Part shown: positions 7,315-14,329 of the stretch, piece by piece
Layout: each line of letters opens with the position of its first letter
How positions within the stretch are numbered: the stretch's first letter is position 1
Made by a program: the position numbers and the translations under genes
Notes under the pieces: model-generated
What the model was told of the DNA's origin: nothing
Database searches by the model: none
The model's input: the letters and a program-made list of their open reading frames with translations, nothing else
Assembly: GCF_009765905.1 (NCBI RefSeq)
Contig: NZ_LMUO01000015.1
Location: forward strand, 746,927 to 810,926
DNA length: 64,000 nt
Source: Mucilaginibacter sp. L196
GTDB lineage: Bacteria > Bacteroidota > Bacteroidia > Sphingobacteriales > Sphingobacteriaceae
Reading direction: 5' to 3'

Positions 7315-8055
7315 GTGATTATATTAATTTTCTTTTTGGCTCACTGGTTTCTTTCCCTGTTTTTCCAAACATTTTTTCTTCATAGATACGTATCGCACAA
7401 GATGTTCTCAACCAACAAGTTTAATGAGCGCATTTTTTATTTGCTGACGTTTGTTTTCCAGGGATCGTCATTCTTAAACCCTCGTGCATACGCAATTATG
7501 CACCGTGAACACCATGCTTTTAGCGATACCGAAAAAGATCCGCATTCGCCACACTTTTTTAAGGATGTGTTCCAAATGATGATGTACACCGCGACCAGCT
7601 ACAAGGCTTATGAAAGCCGTTTAAAAGAACCTGATGCGCAATTTGGTGGCCATTACCCTGAGTGGAAATTTATTGATACTGTAGGCTCAAGCCTGGCAAC
7701 CCGCATAGGCTTTGGTGTGTTGTATGTTAGTTTTTACGTAGCCTTCGCTACACATTGGTGGATGTTTTTATTATTGCCGATACACTTTTTAATGGGCCCT
7801 ATCCAGGGTGCTATTGTTAACTGGTGTGGCCACAAATACGGTTATTCTAATTTTGATAATAACGACAAATCAAAAAATACAACTCCATTTGATTTCTTAT
7901 TATTAGGCGAATTATTCCAGAATAATCACCACAAACGCCCAAACAACGCCAACTTCGGTGCACGTTGGTTCGAGGTTGATCCGGTTTATCCAATCATGAA
8001 GTTTATGCACTGGATACGCCTCATCAAATTAAAGCCAGCAACCTTAAACAGGTAA
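7315..8055 (+). CDS. Acyl-CoA / fatty acid desaturase, membrane-bound
   Basis: A 246-residue membrane protein, GTG start chosen because the hydrophobic first helix (IILIFFLAHWFLSLFF) begins at once and the upstream promoter fits. Three di-iron histidine boxes are visible: HRYVSHK (~residue 24), HREHHAFSD (~63) and NNHHKRPNN (~204). An extra conserved segment reads NWCGHKYGYSNF. The order and spacing match the delta-9-type desaturase family that introduces double bonds into membrane acyl chains. It is slightly shorter than many homologues, mainly because the N-terminus is compact. The aminotransferase gene follows 58 nt downstream. Confidence 0.85.
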   Translation: MIILIFFLAHWFLSLFFQTFFLHRYVSHKMFSTNKFNERIFYLLTFVFQGSSFLNPRAYAIMHREHHAFSDTEKDPHSPHFFKDVFQMMMYTATSYKAYESRLKEPDAQFGGHYPEWKFIDTVGSSLATRIGFGVLYVSFYVAFATHWWMFLLLPIHFLMGPIQGAIVNWCGHKYGYSNFDNNDKSKNTTPFDFLLLGELFQNNHHKRPNNANFGARWFEVDPVYPIMKFMHWIRLIKLKPATLNR

Positions 8056-8113
8056 TCCTAAAATTTTTACTGAACAGTTCATTTTCAATCTGCACATTTA
8101 AAATTCATCTAAA

Positions 8114-9370
8114 ATGAATGTATCTAAATTAGCGCAAGGCCTTCGCGGCTCCGAGATCATCAAAATAGCCGGCGAGATAAACGAATTAAAACGCCAGGGA
8201 AAAAATATTGCCAACCTAACCATTGGCGATTTCGACTCTAATATTTACCCAATCCCTGCCGAAATGAAGGAAGGCATCATTGCTGCTTATAACGATAATC
8301 AAACCAACTATCCGCCTGCGGATGGTATGTTGAGCCTGCGCGAAAGTGTATCTTCATTTTTAAAAAGCAGGTATAATTTAGATTACACCCCTACACAAAT
8401 TCTAATCTCAGGCGGTTCACGCCCTTTGATATATTCTATATTTTTGGCTGTGGTTGATCCCGGCGAAAAGGTGGTTTTTCCTACCCCATCATGGAACAAT
8501 AATCACTATTGTGATTTGCTTGGTGCCGAATCAGTAATGATTGCTACTCGCCCCGAAAATAATTTTATGCCTACGGCGGATGAGATCCGTTCGCATTTAA
8601 AGGGAGCGGCTTTGCTGGCATTATGCTCGCCATTGAATCCAACCGGTACCATGTTTGGTAAAAAAGATCTGGAAGAAATCTGCGACCTGGTAATTGCCGA
8701 AAACAAAACCCGTGCAGGAGGCGAAAAGCCTTTGTACTTATTATACGATCAGATCTATTCGCAATTAACCTTCGGTGCTCACGAGCATTTTAACCCGGTT
8801 AGTTTGCGTCCTGAATTAAAAGACTACACCATATTTGTTGATGGCTCATCCAAATGCTTCGCCGCTACCGGCGTGCGGGTAGGCTGGGGTTTTGGCCCTG
8901 CCAACGTGGTAAACAACATGAAAGCCATCGTAGGCCACATGGGTGCCTGGGCGCCAAAGGCCGAGCAGGTAGCCATGGCTAAATTTTTAGCCAACGACAC
9001 CTACGTAAATAACTACCTGGCCCAGCTAAAAACCAACATACAGGCCAGCTTAAACACCCTGCACGAAGGCTTCCAGCAATTAAAAGCTGAAGGTTTTACA
9101 GTTGATTCTATCGAGCCAATGGGTGCCATATATTTAACCGTTAAGGTTGATTATAAAGGCAAAACCACACCCGATGGAGCGGTATTAAACAGCCCTGCCG
9201 ATATTAATTTCTATCTCATCAAAGAAGCAAAAGTGGCATTGGTGCCATTCTCCGCTTTCGGTACCGATGAAGATCTAACCTGGTTCCGTGTATCCGTAGG
9301 CGCAATCACCCTACAGGATATCCAGGCGATGATCCCGAGGATTAAAGAGGCCTTGGGTAAGTTGAAATAA
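8114..9370 (+). CDS. Pyridoxal-phosphate-dependent aminotransferase, class I/II
   Basis: A 418-residue fold-type I enzyme. The substrate-binding start LTIGDFDSNIYPIP, the cofactor-contacting region ISGGSRPLIYSIF, the CSPLNPTGTMF loop (~residue 175), LLYDQIYSQLTF (~215), the Schiff-base lysine in VDGSSKCFAATGVRVGWGF (~252) and the carboxylate-binding arginine in WFRVSVG (~395) are all present. It resembles the Bacteroidota aspartate-aminotransferase-like group; the exact amino acid substrate cannot be assigned. No coupling with neighbours is evident. A palindromic repeat begins 7 nt after the stop codon. Confidence 0.9.
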   Translation: MNVSKLAQGLRGSEIIKIAGEINELKRQGKNIANLTIGDFDSNIYPIPAEMKEGIIAAYNDNQTNYPPADGMLSLRESVSSFLKSRYNLDYTPTQILISGGSRPLIYSIFLAVVDPGEKVVFPTPSWNNNHYCDLLGAESVMIATRPENNFMPTADEIRSHLKGAALLALCSPLNPTGTMFGKKDLEEICDLVIAENKTRAGGEKPLYLLYDQIYSQLTFGAHEHFNPVSLRPELKDYTIFVDGSSKCFAATGVRVGWGFGPANVVNNMKAIVGHMGAWAPKAEQVAMAKFLANDTYVNNYLAQLKTNIQASLNTLHEGFQQLKAEGFTVDSIEPMGAIYLTVKVDYKGKTTPDGAVLNSPADINFYLIKEAKVALVPFSAFGTDEDLTWFRVSVGAITLQDIQAMIPRIKEALGKLK

Positions 9371-9376
9371 GAATTT

Positions 9377-9464
9377 GTCTGAACCTGAATTTATGGAATT
9401 TGAGAATTAATCGAATTTAAAAGCATTCTGCCCATTCTTTAATTCCATAAATTCGAGTTCAGAC
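9377..9464 (+). repeat. GTCTGAAC palindromic repeat, short variant
   Basis: An 88-nt element bounded by GTCTGAAC and GTTCAGAC. The outer 23 nt of both ends pair with two mismatches (GTCTGAACCTGAATTTATGG against its partner). It shares termini with repeat A and the 13172 copy, but its interior differs. It starts 7 nt after the aminotransferase stop and could act as its 3' hairpin. Confidence 0.75.
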
Positions 9465-9813
9465 AATATTTGGGCGTTCCCGCTGATAGAAGCGGGCGGG
9501 CTGTGCGTTCATACTGCTTCAGGCCTTAAGCGCAAGGCCGGTATCTACTCCCATCCCTAACGCAGAATATCCAATTAGTAAATAAAAGCACCAACCCTCC
9601 GTTAACCGCAAAATTCGGCATCGGCTGGTTCGGCAACCACACCAGAAGTTCAAGCACTGAACATTCAAAGAAGCAGGCGCAGCCGAGAGTTTTCTTTTGG
9701 TTACTTTTCTTTTGGCGGTCAAAAGAAAAGTGACACCTAGCGTAGCGATACCAGCGACAAGCAAATATTGCAAATTCTACAAAAGCAACTAATCTTCAAT
9801 TAACCATCTCTAC
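9465..9813. repeat. Repeat-rich intergenic region with a perfect 12-bp hairpin
   Basis: No gene is supported here. The 9490-9560 part (GCGGGCGGGCTGTGCG, CAAGGCCGGTATCTACTCCC) resembles an intergenic repeat that I recall from related genomes. At 9703-9731, ACTTTTCTTTTG and CAAAAGAAAAGT form a perfect 12-bp stem around GCGGT. A minus-strand open frame across this hairpin is rejected as repeat-derived. Confidence 0.5.
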
Positions 9814-9876
9814 TGACAAAACAGTGTCAGCACTTATCCCAACCCATTTCTCGAAATTTGTATGTACCGGTTAACT
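9814..9876 (-). repeat. Repeat B, right copy (63 nt)
   Basis: The reverse complement of this stretch equals 2061-2123 with two mismatches. Its GTTAACC end points toward the AlbA_2 gene, just as the left copy's points toward the HipA gene. Similarity does not extend on either side. Confidence 0.9.
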
Positions 9877-10090
9877 GCTCTTGCGAAAGGGCCAATAATG
9901 TTCTTTGAAGTATTGAAAATCAAACCAGGAAAAAATACTTGCGCTCGTTTATAGGAAGTAATAGTTTTTCGCATTTTAATGTTGTCATCAAGAAAATATT
10001 ATTCATTAAAAGCATTATACTGATAATATTAACATGGGTGGAAATATGTTTATATTTACAGATATTTACCTATTCCTATCAATAGTCTCA

Positions 10091-11469
10091 ATGAAAGAAA
10101 AGAAAATTAAAAAGGAAGATGCTTTAAGCCTTATAGAAAAAGAAGAGTCGCATTTCTTTGATCATAAGGCCTTAGAAATATCTGGAGCCAAAACTCAAAA
10201 AATAGCTATTGCATTTGCTAATGCGGATGGTGGGGAATTTTTAATTGGAATTAAAGATCCTAAAGATGAAGCAGATCCAAATAAAAGATGGAATGGCGCT
10301 AAACCATCGAAAATTTTAACTCTCACTTACAAGCTATTTCGGAAATTCAACCAACTTTAGATTTTAGCTGCACATTTTTATTTTGTGATGATTTCCCGGG
10401 ATATGTAATGCAAATTAAAATTGAAAAAAGTGCAGGCGTGCATGAAACTTCCGGAAAAGAAATTTACGTCAGAAATGGAGCCCAATCGTTAAAAATAACT
10501 GACAAACAAAAAGTTATTGAATTGCAATTTGCAAAAGGGGCAACTTCATTTGAAGATTTTGTAGTTGTCACAGTTCCGCCAGAATCTACATATGAATCTA
10601 AAGAAATAGCCTCATTTCTAAGTGATTTTTCTCCCCGTACAGAGCCGCTTGAATATGTAATTAGTGAGAATTTAATTGATTTAAAAACGTATGATCCTCG
10701 GGTGTCAGGGCTGCTTTTATTTTCCGATAATCCTTCAGCTCTGTTGCCTCGAAAATGTGCCGTAAAAATCATAAGGTATGAAACAAGGGAGGACGAACCT
10801 GAGCGAGATTACTTAAAAGAAACAATTTCTGTTGAGGGAGCTTCATATCATTTAATAAATCAAACGGTTAAGATTGTTTGTGAGATAATGTCCAGTATAA
10901 AAGTTTGGACACCACAAGGTCTCAGAGCAATGGAATATCCACCAGAAGCTATATGGGAAATCATTACAAATTCCATTATTCATAGAGATTATTCGATATC
11001 TGATGATGTTCAGATTATGATCTATGATAATAGAATTGAGGTGATTAGTCCGGGTAAATTACCGGGTTATGTAACCGTAGAAAATATTTTAGAATCAAGG
11101 TATGCCAGAAATCATAAAATTGTAAGGACATTAAGTAAGTATAAAAACGCACCAAATAAAGATATTGGAGAAGGATTAAATACGGCTTTTGAAAAAATGA
11201 AAGAGTGGAAGTTGAAATCTCCTATTATAGAAGAACTGGAAAGAAGTGTAAAGGTAATTATTCCTCATGCACCCTTAGCAAGGCCAACTGAACTTATATT
11301 AGAGTTTTTGCAAAATAATCCTACAATCAATAATAGACAAGCACGTGAACTGACAGGAATAAAATCAGAAAATTTGGTGAAAGTTGAGTTTTATAAACTT
11401 AGGGACGAAAAATTAATAGAGCGCGTTCCCGGTTTAGAAGGTCCAGCTTCAGCATGGCGATTAAAATAA
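10091..11469 (+). pseudogene. AlbA_2 (Schlafen-like) DNA-binding ATPase, disrupted by a frameshift
   Basis: Two open frames together form one AlbA_2/ATP-binding regulator of about 459 residues. The first (from ATG 10091) has SHFFDHKALEISG and AIAFANADGGEFLIGI, typical of the AlbA_2 domain. The second contains the domain's end, KEIYVRNGAQSLKI, then an ATPase-like HATPase_c_4 part (AIWEIITNSIIHRDYS, DNRIEVISPGKLPG, DIGEGLNTAFEKMKEW) and a C-terminal winged helix. A single lost A at about 10301-10303 (AAACC in place of an expected AAAACC) breaks the frame: after RWNGAK, the plus-one frame continues TIENFNSHLQAISEIQPTL into the second part. It could be a real null allele, phase variation or a sequencing error. 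Such proteins are linked to regulation and phage defence. The gene is AT-rich and bounded by repeats B and A. Confidence 0.8.
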
Positions 11470-11474
11470 TATCC

Positions 11475-11509
11475 TTTTTTGGTACACGCGACCTGCGTGT
11501 ACCAAAAAA
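11475..11509 (+). terminator. Strong hairpin after the AlbA_2 gene
   Basis: TTTTTTGGTACACGC (11475-11489) pairs perfectly with GCGTGTACCAAAAAA (11495-11509) around the loop GACCT. It starts 5 nt after the stop codon. The downstream arm ends in A rather than T, so it is symmetrical in sequence but lacks a clean U tail on the plus strand; it may act by RNA stability or from the opposite side. Confidence 0.55.
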
Positions 11510-11598
11510 TTAACCCGCGTGTGTTATTTAAATTACAAGCCCCACATCTCTAACCCAATTACAGCGAATATCGGCTCGCGCAGTATAAGCGAAAAGCA

Positions 11599-11739
11599 GG
11601 ACTACCATTTAATAGCAGCATCGGCACTGCTTTTCCAAATAAGTCTGAACTATGATTAAAAGGATTAAAAGATTTCCTTGATTCCACTTGCCAATCAAAA
11701 TCAAGAAAATTCTCAAATCAAGCGAATCAAGGTTCAGAC
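11599..11739 (-). repeat. Repeat A, right copy (141 nt)
   Basis: The reverse complement runs from GTCTGAACCTTGATTCGC to GGTAGTCC and aligns over its entire length with 127-265. The 97-nt palindromic core is 11643-11739, and the GGTAGTCC end (11599) points toward the AlbA_2 gene. Confidence 0.85.
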
Positions 11740-11756
11740 AAAATAAAAGGTTTCTC

Positions 11757-11764
11757 TACCTTTG
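11757..11764 (+). promoter_or_regulatory. -7 box TACCTTTG upstream of the AraC gene
   Basis: TACCTTTG fits TAnnTTTG and lies 20 nt before ATG 11785. A -33 TTTG is not found at the usual spacing, where the end of repeat A lies instead. Confidence 0.45.
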
Positions 11765-11784
11765 TATGTTTAGGTAATTCAAAC

Positions 11785-12657
11785 ATGGCCGATAATATAT
11801 TAGAGCTTTTTAATCCACAAACCAAATCCTTAGCCTTTAGGGTTCTTTCTTTTGATGATGCCGGTTATTTTAGTGGCTTAAATAAGTATAATTATTTTTC
11901 ACTGATTTTGATTTTACAAGGCGAGGGGAGTGTTACCGCGGATGTTTCCGAATTTAGTTTTAATCAAAATAGCCTCATGTGCTTTTCGCTTTACCAACCA
12001 TTTAAAATCACAGCAAATGACGAATTAAAAGGGATTATGGTCAATTTTCACCCGGAGTTTTTTTGCCTTCATAAACATCGTCACGAAGTTTCCTGCAATG
12101 GTGTTTTATTTAACAATATCTATGAATCGCCGGTTATTAATTTAAGCGAAGAAGAAAGGGAGTCGCTTTTAACAACCATCATGGGGCTTAAAACTGCAAT
12201 GTCGAGCCCGGGCACGGCACAATTGGAGCTGCTGATCTCTTATTTGAAAATATTGCTTATCAACGCTTCCCGGATCAAAATTGATCAGCGGCATCCGCAG
12301 GGTACGCGTTTGGAAAAAGAGCCTGAGGCTTTGAATACTTTGAAAGATGCGATAGAGCAGCACTTTAAAGTATTGCATAGTGCTGGGGAATATGCGGAAC
12401 TGCTTAATATGTCGATAGCCACATTAAACAGGCTAAGCAAAAAGTATTTCAATAAAACATTGTCAAACCTGATAGCGGACCGGATAATAATAGAAGCGAA
12501 ACGACAATTATACCTTACTGCAAAATCCGTTAAATTAATCGCTTTTGAGCTGGGCTTTAATGATGAATTTTATTTCAGTCGTTTTTTTAAGGGCCATGTA
12601 GCTATCTCGCCCCAATTTTTCAGAGATACTGTTGGGGTTGACCAGGAAAACGCTTAA
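11785..12657 (+). CDS. AraC-family transcriptional regulator
   Basis: A 290-residue protein. The N-terminal ~150 residues form a cupin-like sensor part (FSLILILQGEGSVTADVSEF, LMCFSLYQPFKI, NFHPEFFCLHKHRHEV). The C-terminal ~100 residues hold two helix-turn-helix units: YAELLNMSIATLNRLSKKYF and the hallmark SVKLIAFELGFNDEFYFSRF followed by FKGHVAISPQFFR. The inducer is unknown. Its closest same-strand neighbour is the DUF1348 gene 101 nt downstream, a plausible target. Repeat A ends 45 nt upstream of the start. Confidence 0.9.
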   Translation: MADNILELFNPQTKSLAFRVLSFDDAGYFSGLNKYNYFSLILILQGEGSVTADVSEFSFNQNSLMCFSLYQPFKITANDELKGIMVNFHPEFFCLHKHRHEVSCNGVLFNNIYESPVINLSEEERESLLTTIMGLKTAMSSPGTAQLELLISYLKILLINASRIKIDQRHPQGTRLEKEPEALNTLKDAIEQHFKVLHSAGEYAELLNMSIATLNRLSKKYFNKTLSNLIADRIIIEAKRQLYLTAKSVKLIAFELGFNDEFYFSRFFKGHVAISPQFFRDTVGVDQENA

Positions 12658-12758
12658 TGCTTTGCAATAGTCGGTTAAGATATTCTTTGTCCTAAATATC
12701 CATGTTAATATAGGATTTATCCATGTTGTTTCAGCAGGCATAACCTCACATTTGTATC

Positions 12759-13157
12759 ATGAAAAACGAAAAACGATACCCGCTGCCTCCATGGGATATG
12801 GAAACCGCGGCTGAGAAACTGCAGTTGATTGAGAACGATTGGAATAGCCTTGATCCCGAAAAAGTGATCGTGAATTATACCGAAGATGCTGAGATGCGTT
12901 TTGGAACAGCATTTTTAAATGGCCGTGAAGAGATCAAACAGTTTCTGATTGCTAAGTGGCAGAAAAACCTGCAATTTAAATTGAAACTGGATTTATGGGG
13001 AGCACTCAAAGGCCGTATGGCTGTAAGGTTTGAGTACGAATGGAAGGATACTGAAGCTAGATCATATAAAACTTACGGTGTTCAGGTTTTTCAATTTGAT
13101 GATGACGGATATGTGCAAATGAACTTTGCAAGCTATAACGACGATCTTGTCAAATAG
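12759..13157 (+). CDS. DUF1348 (NTF2-like / SnoaL-like) protein
   Basis: A 132-residue protein with the DUF1348 pattern: PPWDMETAAEKLQLIENDWN, then VNYTEDAEMRFGTAFLNGRE, LWGALKGRMAVRFEYEWKD and a closing ASYNDD. These proteins adopt the NTF2-like cone fold; their ligand or reaction is generally unknown. No signal peptide is visible, so it is probably cytosolic. It is preceded by the AraC regulator on the same strand and followed 14 nt later by a GTCTGAAC palindrome. Confidence 0.85.
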   Translation: MKNEKRYPLPPWDMETAAEKLQLIENDWNSLDPEKVIVNYTEDAEMRFGTAFLNGREEIKQFLIAKWQKNLQFKLKLDLWGALKGRMAVRFEYEWKDTEARSYKTYGVQVFQFDDDGYVQMNFASYNDDLVK

Positions 13158-13171
13158 TAAACGGTAAAATA

Positions 13172-13268
13172 GTCTGAACCATGATTTAGCGGATTAAAAG
13201 ATTCCCCTGATTCTACCTGCCAACCAAAATCAGGAGAATCCGTAAATCAAGCAAATCAAGGTTCAGAC
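13172..13268 (-). repeat. GTCTGAAC palindromic repeat, core of repeat A (97 nt)
   Basis: The element runs from GTCTGAACC to GTTCAGAC and aligns without gaps with 11643-11739 in the same orientation. The additional ~42-nt tail of repeat A is missing. It lies directly after the DUF1348 gene. Confidence 0.8.
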
Positions 13269-13278
13269 AACCATCAGA

Positions 13279-13311
13279 AAACTTACGAAGTTTTAAAAAC
13301 TTCGTAAGTTT
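13279..13311. repeat. Perfect 15-bp hairpin
   Basis: AAACTTACGAAGTTT, a 3-nt centre TAA and AAACTTCGTAAGTTT form a perfect inverted repeat. Half of it recurs at 19006-19024 (TTACGAAGTTTTAAAAACT). It may terminate the DUF1348 transcript upstream of the ribosomal-protein promoter. Confidence 0.6.
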
Positions 13312-13376
13312 ATTTCCGCCAATCCATCCGCTCTTCGCTCCAAACTCCCGCACCTTAATAAAAAACCTAAAATCCA

Positions 13377-13407
13377 TTTGTAAATCACACAAAAACATCT
13401 ATCTTTG
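13377..13407 (+). promoter_or_regulatory. Promoter of the rplM-rpsI-rpsB cluster
   Basis: TTTG at 13377-13380 and TATCTTTG at 13400-13407 are separated by 19 nt, an exact fit to the Bacteroidota TTTG-N19-TAnnTTTG promoter. The start codon of rplM is 54 nt downstream. This is the best promoter match noted in the window. Confidence 0.8.
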
Positions 13408-13461
13408 CAGTCCCGAAAATGCGGGGTATAATAAACGTTTAATTAATTTAATTTAAAGCAA

Positions 13462-13899
13462 GTGAATACGTTAAGTTACAAAACTGTCTCAGCCAACAAA
13501 AAAACCGTTAACAAGCAATGGGTTGTTGTTGACGCACAAGGCGAGATTTTGGGGCGCTTGTCCACTAAGATCGCAATGATCATCAGAGGAAAAACCAAGC
13601 CAGATTTTACCCCAAACGTAGACTGTGGTGATAATGTAATAGTTATCAACGCAGACAAGGTTAAACTGACCGGAAACAAATTCAGCGAAAAGCAGTATGT
13701 TTCTTACACTGGATATCCAGGAGGTCAGCGATTCATTTCTCCTAAGGAGTTAATGGCAAAACATCCAACACGCGTAATTGAAAAAGCGGTTCGTGGTATG
13801 TTACCTAAAAGTCGTTTGGGCAAAGCATTGTTTGGCAATTTGCATGTATATGCAGGCGCCGAGCATCCTCATGCAGCACAAAACCCAACAACCATTTAA
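13462..13899 (+). CDS. rplM: 50S ribosomal protein L13
   Basis: A 145-residue protein with a GTG start. WVVVDAQGEILGRLSTKIA, IRGKTKPDFTPNVDCGDNVI, YTGYPGGQRFISPKEL and the closing HVYAGAEHPHAAQNP are characteristic of L13, an early-assembling large-subunit protein that binds 23S rRNA. It opens the conserved rplM-rpsI-rpsB-tsf cluster and is followed after 19 nt by rpsI. A near-ideal promoter lies upstream. Unlike the next two genes, no Shine-Dalgarno sequence precedes it; the region before the GTG is A/T-rich (TTTAATTTAAAGCAA). Confidence 0.97.
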   Translation: MNTLSYKTVSANKKTVNKQWVVVDAQGEILGRLSTKIAMIIRGKTKPDFTPNVDCGDNVIVINADKVKLTGNKFSEKQYVSYTGYPGGQRFISPKELMAKHPTRVIEKAVRGMLPKSRLGKALFGNLHVYAGAEHPHAAQNPTTI

Positions 13900-13904
13900 T
13901 TTTT

Positions 13905-13911
13905 AAAGGAG
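13905..13911 (+). promoter_or_regulatory. Shine-Dalgarno sequence AAAGGAG of rpsI
   Basis: AAAGGAG is followed by 7 nt and then ATG 13919. A match this good is notable because most Bacteroidota genes, including nearly all others in this window, lack one. Confidence 0.75.
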
Positions 13912-13918
13912 AAAAGAA

Positions 13919-14308
13919 ATGCCAACAACAACTAACACTTCGGGCAGAAGAAAAACAGCAGTTGCACGCATCTACCTAACAGATGGAAGCGGAGCAATTA
14001 TCGTAAACGGTAAAGATTACAAACAGTATTTCCCTACATTGCCTTTACAATACATCGTTACACAGTCAACAGAAGTTTCTGGTTCAACTGGTTTGTTTGA
14101 TGTTAAAGTAAATGTTGCAGGTGGTGGTGTAAAAGGACAGGCTGAGGCCGTTCGTTTAGCTATCGCGAAAGCCATTGTTGAACTAGATCCTGAAAAGAAA
14201 CCTTCACTACGAGCTAAAGGTATAATGACACGTGATGACCGTATGGTTGAGCGTAAAAAACCAGGTCGCAAAAAAGCACGTAAGAAATTCCAATTCAGTA
14301 AACGCTAA
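13919..14308 (+). CDS. rpsI: 30S ribosomal protein S9
   Basis: A 129-residue protein. TSGRRKTAVARIYLTDGSGA, the RNA-binding GLFDVKVNVAGGGVKGQAEA and the basic tail ending KKARKKFQFSKR are diagnostic of S9, whose C-terminal arginine reaches the P-site tRNA anticodon stem. Here the tail ends SKR, as expected. It lies 19 nt after rplM and 21 nt before rpsB, clearly the same operon. A strong Shine-Dalgarno sequence precedes its ATG. Confidence 0.97.
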   Translation: MPTTTNTSGRRKTAVARIYLTDGSGAIIVNGKDYKQYFPTLPLQYIVTQSTEVSGSTGLFDVKVNVAGGGVKGQAEAVRLAIAKAIVELDPEKKPSLRAKGIMTRDDRMVERKKPGRKKARKKFQFSKR

Positions 14309-14313
14309 TCAAC

Positions 14314-14321
14314 AAAGGAGG
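14314..14321 (+). promoter_or_regulatory. Shine-Dalgarno sequence AAAGGAGG of rpsB
   Basis: AAAGGAGG is separated by 8 nt from ATG 14330, a full-strength match to the 16S rRNA anti-SD. It is exceptional relative to other genes in the window and may have a regulatory role. Confidence 0.75.
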
Positions 14322-14329
14322 ACAACAAA

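Noticed and set aside
9519-9773. Minus-strand 84-residue open frame with LLTAKRKVTKRK
   Set aside because: It lies over the perfect hairpin and recurrent intergenic sequence. Frames of this type appear wherever that repeat occurs and do not look like a protein.
13276-13320. Considered as a riboswitch upstream of the ribosomal cluster
   Set aside because: It is a plain perfect hairpin followed by a separate promoter, with no conserved riboswitch sequence, and lies upstream of that promoter.
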